Part shown: positions 1-5,889 of the stretch, piece after piece | Position numbering within the stretch: position 1 is the stretch's first letter | How the letters are laid out: each line of letters begins with the position of its first letter | Source: a bacterium | GTDB lineage: Bacteria > Eremiobacterota > Eremiobacteria > Baltobacterales > Baltobacteraceae | Reading direction: 5' to 3' | NCBI GenBank assembly: GCA_021784715.1 | Contig: JAJYHP010000094.1 | Coordinates: forward strand, 1 to 13,553 | DNA length: 13,553 nucleotides | The notes under the pieces: generated by a model | What the model saw: the letters and a program-made list of their open reading frames with translations, nothing else | The model's database searches: none | What the model was told of the DNA's origin: nothing | Position numbers and translations under genes: made by a program

Positions 1-2
1 GG

Positions 3-332
3 GTCAAGGTCGCGAACGATCTCACGCGCGATGAGTGGAGCGAGGCGCTGCGCAACGGTCTCGCCCAGTTCGAAAAGACGCCGCATATCCTGCAGCGTTT
101 TCACAAGCCCAAGCGCGTGCGCCAGAGCTATCTCGACCGGAGAAGCGACGAGATCCGCACCTTCGACGGCCGCGTTCGCCTCTGTCCGTACTATTTCGTC
201 GTCGGCGAGAGCGTACGCGTCGGCGGCATCCTGGCAACGGTCGCTCCGGCGGATAAGCGCCTCATTCACGGGATGACCGACGCGGTGATGGCTTCCTGCG
301 CGGTCGCCGGAGCGGAGGGCGCGCCCGCCTGA
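3..332 (+). CDS. C-terminal part of a conserved protein, possibly ATP-grasp-like (5' end outside window)
   Basis: An open frame enters from the left edge and runs 109 codons to TGA at 330-332; the real start lies upstream, so the internal GTG at 117 is not chosen as the start. The visible part begins VKVANDLTRDEW, followed by a helix-like stretch and LQRFHKP (residues 30-36). It ends in a striking conserved-looking block, RVRLCPYYFVVG (57-68), GGILATVAPADK (74-85) and LIHGMTDAVM (87-96). The pattern 'xxDLTxxEW..AL......LQ.FHKP' reminds me of the C-terminal part of ATP-grasp-type ligases, and the last block of a family of uncharacterised bacterial proteins. Both are impressions from memory. 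It converges on the aminotransferase gene with a gap of 40 nt. Coding is well supported by the open frame and protein-like composition; the function is not known. Confidence 0.65.
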   Translation, partial: VKVANDLTRDEWSEALRNGLAQFEKTPHILQRFHKPKRVRQSYLDRRSDEIRTFDGRVRLCPYYFVVGESVRVGGILATVAPADKRLIHGMTDAVMASCAVAGAEGAPA

Positions 333-372
333 GCGCGATCCTCTACTAGCACATTGCGCCGGCCTTCCGCCG

Positions 373-1509
373 CTAGTGTCCGGCGAGCGCGGCGAGAAAC
401 GCCTCGATCTCCCCGAAGGTGTTATATCCATGTGGCGAAACGCGAATACCGTTTGAACGCCAGGTCGTTACGAAGCCCTCGCTCTGCAACGCCCGTCCGA
501 GCGCGATGCTCTCGCGGCCCTCGACCGAGAAGGTGAGGATCCCTGAGGCCGCATGACTCCCCGAGCGTTCGAGGATGTTTGCGCCGAGCGCGCGCAGTCC
601 GGCCGCCAAGCACTCGCGTAGGCCGACGACATGCCGCTCGATCCGCGCGATTCCTACGCTGCGAAAGAGATCGAGCGAGGTTGCCAGCGATAGCGCGCCG
701 ATAAAGTTCGGCGTTCCGCCCTCAAAGCGCGACGCATCGCCGATCCAACCTTGCGCATCGTTATGGAAGTCCCACATATCGGCGACGCTGCGCCAGCCCG
801 GTGCGGCAACGCGTAAGCGATCGCGCAGCGCCGGACTCACATAGAGCAACGCCACCCCTTGGAGCGCGCAGAGCCATTTCGCTCCTCCGGCGAAGAGCGC
901 GTCGATGCCGGCGTCGACGACATCGAGGTCGAGTGCGCCGAGCCCCTGAATCGCGTCGACGACGAGCGCAACGCCGCGAGCACGAGCGACGGCAGCGATC
1001 CCCGCAAGATCGTGACGCGCGCCGTCGGCATACGATATCCACGAAAGCGCGACGACGCGCGTTCGCGAACCGATCTCGCGCGCAAGGCGCTCCGGGCCCA
1101 AGACCGCCTGCGAGCAATCGAGTTCGCGCACGACCACGCCGCGCTCGCGGAGCGCGCGCCACGGCCAGGCATTGCTCGGAAACTCCTCGGCGGGAACCAG
1201 CACTTCATCGCCGGGACGAAGATCGAAGCCTTGCGCGAGAACGTTCGCGCCCTCGCTCGTATTACGAAGGATGGCGATATCCGCCCCGCTCGCGCCGATC
1301 GCTGCACCGACTCGCTGCCGGTACTCCGCCATCGCCCCTTCGTACCGGTAGGTTCCCAAGACGCCGCCCGTCGCGTGCGCTTCGACGAAACCGTGCAGCG
1401 CATCGACGGTGGGCTTGGGAAGAACGCCGACGGCGGCGTGGTTGAGATAGACGCGATCGCTCGTTACCGCGAAGAGCGCGCGATCGAGCGGTGGAGCGGG
1501 CTCCGCCAC
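373..1509 (-). CDS. Class-V aminotransferase-like PLP enzyme (isopenicillin-N-epimerase-like)
   Basis: A 378-residue fold-type-I PLP enzyme of the class-V aminotransferase group. Visible PLP features are NTSEG (83-87, phosphate contact region), VDAIQGLG (184-191) with Asp185 for the pyridine nitrogen and Gln188, and GGAKWL (208-213) with Lys211 as the probable Schiff-base lysine. A C-terminal IRVSPHGYNT (355-364) carries the probable carboxylate-binding Arg356. The Cys-containing GHHCA-type loop of SufS/CsdA cysteine desulfurases is absent, so desulfurase activity is unlikely; epimerase, lyase or aminotransferase chemistry on an amino acid is possible and the substrate cannot be read. It starts at GTG (1509-1507), one base after the phoU stop, with only GGCGAG as a possible ribosome-binding site, so translation is probably coupled to phoU. 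The stop is TAG at 375-373. Confidence 0.9.
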   Translation of the reverse strand: MAEPAPPLDRALFAVTSDRVYLNHAAVGVLPKPTVDALHGFVEAHATGGVLGTYRYEGAMAEYRQRVGAAIGASGADIAILRNTSEGANVLAQGFDLRPGDEVLVPAEEFPSNAWPWRALRERGVVVRELDCSQAVLGPERLAREIGSRTRVVALSWISYADGARHDLAGIAAVARARGVALVVDAIQGLGALDLDVVDAGIDALFAGGAKWLCALQGVALLYVSPALRDRLRVAAPGWRSVADMWDFHNDAQGWIGDASRFEGGTPNFIGALSLATSLDLFRSVGIARIERHVVGLRECLAAGLRALGANILERSGSHAASGILTFSVEGRESIALGRALQSEGFVTTWRSNGIRVSPHGYNTFGEIEAFLAALAGH

Positions 1510-1510
1510 G

Positions 1511-2143
1511 TTACTCGCCGATCATATCCTTCGTGTGCCAGGCGATGTTGCTCGCACGGTCGCCGACCCGCTCGACCGCGGTGAGTACGAACAGGTAGCG
1601 CGTTCCGGAGGTAACGAGTTCGGAGTCGCGTTGCATTTCTTCTTGTAACAACGCAATGCTGCGCTTATAGAGCCGGTCGACATCGTCGTCGCGCGCGATC
1701 ACCTCGGTGGCGAGCTCGGAGTCGCGTTCGGTATATGCACGCATGGCGTCGAGCAGCATCCCGTGGGCGACGGCGGCGATCCGATCGATCTCTACTTTTT
1801 GCGGACGCAGGGCGGTGTCTGCGAGTTTTATCGCATTTTTAGCGATCTCGACCGCGTAGTCGCCGACGCGCTCCAAGTCGGTCGCGATCTCGAGCATCGC
1901 CGCAATCTCGCGCAACTCGCCGGCGACCGGCTGTTGACGCCAGATCAGCTCGATGCAATGCGCCTCGATCTTGCGACGAAGGTCGTCGATAATATCGTCG
2001 CCCGCGACGACGCGCGCGCCGGTCGCTTCATCGCGGCGTTCGAGCGCATCGACGCTCACCCGAATGGCATCGCCGACGAGGGCGCCGAGGCGCACGACGT
2101 CGAGTCGGGTCCCTTCTAAAGCCTCGTGATACGCGGTCCGCAT
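1511..2143 (-). CDS. phoU: Phosphate-uptake/signalling regulator PhoU
   Basis: A 210-residue all-helical protein with the two PhoU repeats and their metal-binding signatures: DLERVGDYA (89-97) and AVERVGDRA (189-197), about 100 residues apart as in the family. PhoU proteins mediate between the Pst phosphate transporter and the PhoR sensor kinase and restrain phosphate uptake and the Pho regulon in the cytoplasm. No pstSCAB, phoR or phoB is in this window, so this copy is separated from its usual operon here. The ATG at 2143-2141 is preceded by AAGGGAG about ten bases upstream. Translation ends in GAG-TAA at 1511, immediately before the GTG of the aminotransferase gene. The length is close to the usual 210-240. 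The family call is firm; the regulatory partner is not visible. Confidence 0.95.
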   Translation of the reverse strand: MRTAYHEALEGTRLDVVRLGALVGDAIRVSVDALERRDEATGARVVAGDDIIDDLRRKIEAHCIELIWRQQPVAGELREIAAMLEIATDLERVGDYAVEIAKNAIKLADTALRPQKVEIDRIAAVAHGMLLDAMRAYTERDSELATEVIARDDDVDRLYKRSIALLQEEMQRDSELVTSGTRYLFVLTAVERVGDRASNIAWHTKDMIGE

Positions 2144-2240
2144 CGATTCCGTACTCCCTTTCCCCTAGGGTGATACCGACGAGAGGACGAAAGCACCTGC
2201 GTTCTTTATCTCATTTTAAGGAAGCGAGAGGTTTCTACAC
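2144..2240. promoter_or_regulatory. Divergent promoter region between phoU and hbd
   Basis: A 97-nt gap between the divergent phoU and hbd starts, so both promoters must lie here or inside the genes. The right half (about 2201-2220) is clearly AT-richer than its surroundings and contains TAAAAT read on the minus strand (2218-2213), one mismatch from a -10 box. No convincing -35 element goes with it on either strand. Ribosome-binding candidates are AAGGGAG for phoU and GAGAGG (2225-2230) for hbd. The promoter function is inferred from gene layout. Confidence 0.4.
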
Positions 2241-3095
2241 GTGTTGAAGATTCGTACGGTCGGCGTCTGCGGCGCCGGACTCATGGGCAACGGGATCGCG
2301 CAAACCGCCGCGAGCGCGGGCTTCGACGTCGTCCTTATGGAGGTCGCCGAGGCGCCGCTGCAGCGCGGGCTCGCATCGATCGCGAAGTCGCTCGATAAGT
2401 TCGTGGAAAAAGGGAAGCTCCCCAAGAGCGAACGCGATGCAATCGTCGGGCGCATCAAAGGGACGACGGCGATCGCCGATCTCAAAGATTGCGATCTCGT
2501 CATCGAGGCGATCGTTGAAAATCCCGAAGCAAAAAAAACACTCTTTAAACAACTCGACGATCTGCTCGCACCCCACGCGATCGTCTGCACGAATACCTCG
2601 AGTTTTTGCGTCATCGAATTGGCGGCGGTAACGAAACGCCCCAATCGCGTTGCCGGTCTGCACTTCTTCAATCCCGTCCCGATTATGAAACTCGTCGAGG
2701 TCGTACGCACGATCGCCACCACACAGGATACGATCGACGAGCTCTATGCTTTCGCGCAGAAGCTTGGAAAAGAACCGATCCTCGCCCAAGATACGCCGGG
2801 CTTCGTCGTCAACCGTCTGCTCATTCCTTATCTGTTGTATGCGATTCGCTGCTACGAAGGCGGACTTGCAAGCAAAGAGGATATCGACAAAGGCATGAAA
2901 CTCGGCTGTGGCTATCCGATGGGCCCGCTCGAATTGCTCGACTTCGTGGGCCTCGACACCACGTACTACATCGCGCAGATTATGTTCGAGGAATTTAAAG
3001 ATCCGATGATGGCGGCACCGCCGTTACTCAAACGTATGGTCCTCGCCGGGCGCCACGGACGCAAGAGCGGCAAGGGTTTTTACGATTATGAATGA
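2241..3095 (+). CDS. hbd: 3-hydroxybutyryl-CoA / 3-hydroxyacyl-CoA dehydrogenase
   Basis: A 284-residue single-function 3-hydroxyacyl-CoA dehydrogenase. It interconverts 3-hydroxyacyl-CoA and 3-ketoacyl-CoA with NAD(H), in beta-oxidation or in the reductive direction toward crotonyl/butyryl-CoA. The N-terminal Rossmann motif is CGAGLMGNG (10-18; GxGxxG at 11, 13, 16). Catalytic residues line up with mammalian HAD spacing: Ser120, His141 (in GLHFFNP), Glu153 (in KLVEVV) and Asn191 (in FVVNR). The C-terminal dimerisation domain has GYPMGPLELLD (224-234) and ends in the typical SGKGFYDY. Length matches the short stand-alone enzymes rather than the large FadB fusion. The chosen start is GTG 2241 with GAGAGG ten bases upstream; TTG at 2244 is an alternative. 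The stop overlaps the next gene by 8 nt, so the two are an operon. Confidence 0.95.
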   Translation: MLKIRTVGVCGAGLMGNGIAQTAASAGFDVVLMEVAEAPLQRGLASIAKSLDKFVEKGKLPKSERDAIVGRIKGTTAIADLKDCDLVIEAIVENPEAKKTLFKQLDDLLAPHAIVCTNTSSFCVIELAAVTKRPNRVAGLHFFNPVPIMKLVEVVRTIATTQDTIDELYAFAQKLGKEPILAQDTPGFVVNRLLIPYLLYAIRCYEGGLASKEDIDKGMKLGCGYPMGPLELLDFVGLDTTYYIAQIMFEEFKDPMMAAPPLLKRMVLAGRHGRKSGKGFYDYE

Positions 3096-3879
3096 GGCCT
3101 CCAGCGCAATTCGCGTTGCGGAGCACGGCCCGATCGCGACGATAACGCTCGATCGCCCCGCGGTGCTCAACGCCCTCAATGCCGCGCTGCTCTCCGAACT
3201 CTCGCGTGCGCTCGCCGATCTCGACGCCCGTGCCGATATTCGGGCGATCGTGCTCACCGGCTCCGGCGAGAAGGCTTTCGCCGCCGGTGCCGACATCGGC
3301 GAGCTCAACGCGCTCCCCAACGCCGGTGCCGGCGCCGGGAAGGCGCGGATCGGACAGCACGTCACCGAGCAGATCGAATCCCTCTCGAAACCGGTTATCG
3401 CTGCCGTCAACGGCTTCGCCCTCGGCGGCGGCTGCGAGCTGGCGATGGCCTGCGATATCCGCATCGCCTCGGAGAACGCGAAATTCGGGCAACCCGAGGT
3501 CAACCTCGGCCTCATCCCAGGGTATGGAGGCTCGCAACGCACGACGCGTTTGCTCGGTAAAGGAATGGCTCTCTACCTCTGCCTTACCGGCGAGATCGTC
3601 GATGCGCGTGAAGCATTGCGCATCGGGCTCGTCGAGCGCGTGGTGCCGCTCGCCGAGCTGATGGAAGAAGCACACCGCATCGCCGGCGCGATCGCGACGA
3701 AAGCACCGCTGGCCGTCGCGGCATGCAAGCGAGCGATCTATCGCGGCGCGCATCTCGCGCTCGCCGATGCATTGGAGGTCGAGGCGATGGAGTTCGGGCT
3801 CCTGGTCGACAGCAACGATTTTCGCGAGGGAACGAGCGCTTTTCTCGAAAAGCGCAAACCGGCCTGGACCGGAAAGTAG
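3088..3879 (+). CDS. crt: Enoyl-CoA hydratase / crotonase
   Basis: A 263-residue crotonase-superfamily protein that adds water to the double bond of enoyl-CoA (crotonyl-CoA to 3-hydroxybutyryl-CoA), the step next to the dehydrogenase encoded just upstream. The two catalytic glutamates are present with the correct 20-residue spacing: Glu117 in GGGCELAMA and Glu137 in GQPEVNLG. Oxyanion-hole segments are AAGADI (65-70) and Gly114. The C-terminal trimerisation region ends in REGTSAFLEKRKP (246-258), usual for real hydratases. Having both glutamates argues for hydratase rather than an isomerase or dehalogenase, but acyl-chain preference cannot be read. The ATG at 3088 lies inside the end of hbd (8-nt overlap, different frame). 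An AAGGG about 11 bases upstream is a weak ribosome site, so coupling to hbd is likely. Confidence 0.93.
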   Translation: MNEASSAIRVAEHGPIATITLDRPAVLNALNAALLSELSRALADLDARADIRAIVLTGSGEKAFAAGADIGELNALPNAGAGAGKARIGQHVTEQIESLSKPVIAAVNGFALGGGCELAMACDIRIASENAKFGQPEVNLGLIPGYGGSQRTTRLLGKGMALYLCLTGEIVDAREALRIGLVERVVPLAELMEEAHRIAGAIATKAPLAVAACKRAIYRGAHLALADALEVEAMEFGLLVDSNDFREGTSAFLEKRKPAWTGK

Positions 3880-4042
3880 CTCGCAGCTGGGTCCGGTCGT
3901 CCGGCTACATCGCACAGCCGAATGAAGCGTCTTTCCCACCTGCACTTCCAATTAAGTTTACGAACTTTACGTGCCTCGTAGGCCCGGAATATTCCGACGA
4001 GCGATACCTTTATCGTCAATCCATAACGAGATCCGGCTCACG
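3880..4042. other. 163-nt intergenic stretch between crt and the shared terminator
   Basis: This gap follows the crt stop and precedes the hairpin at 4043. It is AT-richer than the genes in its middle part (about 3950-4020). I find no convincing open frame, tRNA-like fold or promoter pair. It probably represents the 3' untranslated region of the hbd-crt transcript. Confidence 0.4.
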
Positions 4043-4081
4043 AAAAAGCGATAGGAGCTTCGGCTGCTATCGCTTTTTTTT
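4043..4081. terminator. Bidirectional intrinsic terminator with UUCG tetraloop
   Basis: AAAAAGCGATAG (4043-4054) pairs with CTATCGCTTTTT (4067-4078). A single G/G mismatch (4055/4066) follows, then AGC-TTCG-GCT (4056-4065), a C(UUCG)G-capped inner stem. A run of eight T (4074-4081) follows on the plus strand and five T read from 4047 to 4043 on the minus strand. It therefore can end both the plus-strand hbd-crt transcript and the minus-strand thiolase-TlpA transcript, which converge here. The stop codon (TAG, 4069-4067) and last codons of the TlpA-like gene are part of the stem. Confidence 0.9.
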
Positions 4082-4612
4082 GAGATTTTGCAACGCGTTA
4101 CTCATCGCAAGCCCGATTGCTGGGTTAAACCCGGTCCACGTCGCGCGGATATTTCCCTGGGGATCGATCGCGACCATCGTCGGGAAACCGAGGATCTGAA
4201 AGTATCCGCGGGAGAGCTGCTCGGGATCGAGGACGACGTGCCGCATACCGTGCGCGACCGCGAACGGGCGCACGGCCGCAGGCGATTCGCCGACGTCGAC
4301 GGGCACGACGAGCGCCTGCGGATGGGCGCGCTCCCACGCCTGCACGAGCGGTAGTTCAGCACGACAGGGCGTGCACCAGGTAGCAAAAAAATCGAGAAAC
4401 AACACGTGGCCGCGCGCCGAGACAACGGCAAAGGGCGCTCCGCCGTTGAGGCGAGCGAACGCCACATGCGGTGCGGGATAGGCCCCCGGAGCGTTGAGAA
4501 AGCGCGGTGCGACGAAGACCTTCCAGAGCGCGAAGAGGATCAGCGCGACCGCCGCCACATCGAGAATGCGCCCCCACGGCACGCGCGCTCGTGGGGGCGT
4601 TTGCGGTTCCAC
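4067..4612 (-). CDS. Membrane-anchored TlpA/ResA-like thioredoxin-family protein
   Basis: A 181-residue protein with one N-terminal membrane segment (about 16-35, VAAVALILFALWKVFVA) and an extracytoplasmic thioredoxin fold. The redox motif is FFATWCTPCRAELP (75-88) with Cys80 and Cys83; the cis-proline is Pro144 in GFPTMVAIDPQG. Family members are periplasmic or outer-face thiol-disulfide oxidoreductases, often for cytochrome c or envelope protein maturation; the partner here is unknown. It starts at GTG (4612-4610), one base after the thiolase stop, so it is co-transcribed and probably translationally coupled to a cytosolic thiolase, an odd pairing with no obvious shared pathway. The C-terminal tail LKKKR is encoded by the A-tract and stem of the terminator. 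A strong GC hairpin lies within the first 15 codons. Confidence 0.92.
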   Translation of the reverse strand: MEPQTPPRARVPWGRILDVAAVALILFALWKVFVAPRFLNAPGAYPAPHVAFARLNGGAPFAVVSARGHVLFLDFFATWCTPCRAELPLVQAWERAHPQALVVPVDVGESPAAVRPFAVAHGMRHVVLDPEQLSRGYFQILGFPTMVAIDPQGNIRATWTGFNPAIGLAMSNALQNLKKKR

Positions 4613-4613
4613 G

Positions 4614-5816
4614 TTACTCGGCGGAGAAAACGGCCGCTATTCCCTGGCCTCCGCCGATACAGGCCGAAGCAACGGCGATGCCGCCACCGCGACGCTGCAG
4701 TTCGTGCAGCGCGGTATAAGCGATGCGCGTTCCCGACGCACCGAGCGGATGCCCGAGCGCGATCGCACCACCGTGCGGGTTGAGTTTTCGTCCGTCGTCG
4801 CCGAGATCGCGCAAACAGGCGATGACCTGCGGCGCAAAGGCTTCGTTGATCTCGATGAGATCGACGCTCTCGCGGGCGATGCCGGCGCGCTGGAGGGCTG
4901 CGGGGATCGCCATCGCCGGCCCGATACCCATAATATCGGGGTCGACGCCGACCGAGACGCCGCCGAGTAAGCGGCCGATCCAGCGGAGACCGTCGGCACG
5001 CGCCTGCTTCACCGTCGTCAAGACAACGGCGGCGGCGCCGTCGGTGATGCCGCTCGCGTTACCGGGTGTCACCACGCCGTCTTTGCGAAAGCGGGCGGGA
5101 AGTTTGGCGAGCCGTTCCATCGAGAGCCCTTCGCGCGGTCCCTCGTCGCGATCGATGCGCTGGGTCGTACCCTTGGGCCCGGGCACCTCGACCGCGACGA
5201 TCTCGTCGGCGAAGTAGCCGTCCTGCTGGGCCGCAAGCGCGCGCTCCTGGCTCGCCAAGGCGAAGGCATCGCACTCTTCGCGCGAGACCGAATATTTTGC
5301 CGCCAGATTCTCGGCGGTAATCGCCATCGGCATGCCGTTATAGGAGTCGGTCAGCGCCTCCCAGAGCGAATCCTCGAACGCAACCTTCGCGCCGAGCGCA
5401 AAGCCGCTTCGAGCGCCCCGAACGACGTGCGGCGCCTGGCTCATCGATTCCGCGCCACCGGCGAGCACGTATCGGGCCTGTCCCAGTGCGAGCGACTGCG
5501 CCCCGGAGAGAATTGCCTGGAGCCCCGAGCCGCAGAGGCGATTGAGCGTTAAGGCGGGCGCCGAGACCGGGAGACCGGCCCGTAAGCCGATATGGCGCGC
5601 CAGGTAGATCGCGTCGGCGCTGCTCTGGATGACGTTGCCGAAGATGACTTCGTCGATCTGCGCCGCCGGAACGCCGCTGCGTAGGATCGCGCCGGCGGCG
5701 GCGGCGACCCCGAGGTCGGTTGCGGTCAGCGCCGAGAGGGCGCCCCCGAAGTTGCCGAACGGCGTGCGGGCACCGGCAACGATAACGATATCCTGATCTG
5801 TTAGGGTACTCTTCAT
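4614..5816 (-). CDS. Acetyl-CoA acetyltransferase / 3-ketoacyl-CoA thiolase
   Basis: A 400-residue thiolase. It cleaves 3-ketoacyl-CoA with CoA or condenses two acetyl-CoA to acetoacetyl-CoA. All catalytic residues are present: Cys95 (LNRLCGSGLQ), Asn324 (EINEAFAPQ), His356 (ALGHPLGASG) and Cys386 (CIGGGQG), with the same internal spacing as the Zoogloea enzyme. The N-terminal signature VIVAGARTPFGNFGG (11-25) places the start near ATG 5816-5814, which has GGGGGG just upstream. The frame stays open to 5981, but that would add 55 low-similarity residues overlapping the divergent regulator gene, so the longer form is rejected. It leads a two-gene operon with the TlpA-like gene. Together with the hbd-crt pair it gives three beta-oxidation/acetoacetyl-CoA steps; degradative versus biosynthetic (phaA/thlA) role cannot be decided. 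Confidence 0.95.
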   Translation of the reverse strand: MKSTLTDQDIVIVAGARTPFGNFGGALSALTATDLGVAAAAGAILRSGVPAAQIDEVIFGNVIQSSADAIYLARHIGLRAGLPVSAPALTLNRLCGSGLQAILSGAQSLALGQARYVLAGGAESMSQAPHVVRGARSGFALGAKVAFEDSLWEALTDSYNGMPMAITAENLAAKYSVSREECDAFALASQERALAAQQDGYFADEIVAVEVPGPKGTTQRIDRDEGPREGLSMERLAKLPARFRKDGVVTPGNASGITDGAAAVVLTTVKQARADGLRWIGRLLGGVSVGVDPDIMGIGPAMAIPAALQRAGIARESVDLIEINEAFAPQVIACLRDLGDDGRKLNPHGGAIALGHPLGASGTRIAYTALHELQRRGGGIAVASACIGGGQGIAAVFSAE

Positions 5817-5889
5817 ACCCCCCACTTCTGCCCGGGGAAGCCCCGCTCCGGCAGGCCCATCCCTCCTCGATCCATAATCAGCGCGCGTT
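5817..5889. promoter_or_regulatory. Divergent promoter region between thiolase and the Crp-type regulator
   Basis: A 73-nt gap between back-to-back genes. On the plus strand CATAAT (5873-5878) differs from the -10 consensus at one base and lies 11 bases before the regulator's ATG; no good -35 is seen. An inverted repeat CATAA (5873-5877) / TTATG (5888-5892) with a 10-nt spacer spans this -10 candidate and the ATG, a possible operator. On the minus strand the thiolase has a G-rich ribosome site next to its ATG. Operator and promoter assignments are inference. Confidence 0.4.

Noticed and set aside
345..377. ACTAGC/GCTAGT inverted repeat between the first gene and the aminotransferase as a terminator
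   Set aside because: Only six pairs with a 21-nt loop and no T-run on either strand.
373..1509. Cysteine desulfurase assignment for the class-V PLP enzyme
   Set aside because: The catalytic cysteine loop found in SufS and CsdA is missing; the corresponding region reads GFVTTWRSNGIRVSPHG without cysteine.
801..1584. Long frames on the opposite strand of the aminotransferase gene
   Set aside because: Arg/Ala-rich translations with no recognisable motif; they arise from GC-rich codon bias in the real gene, which has all PLP-binding motifs.
3738..4019. 93-codon minus-strand frame antisense to the crt end and in the following gap
   Set aside because: It needs a TTG start without a ribosome site, is mostly antisense to crt, and its composition is Arg/Ser-rich as expected of a shadow frame in GC-rich DNA.
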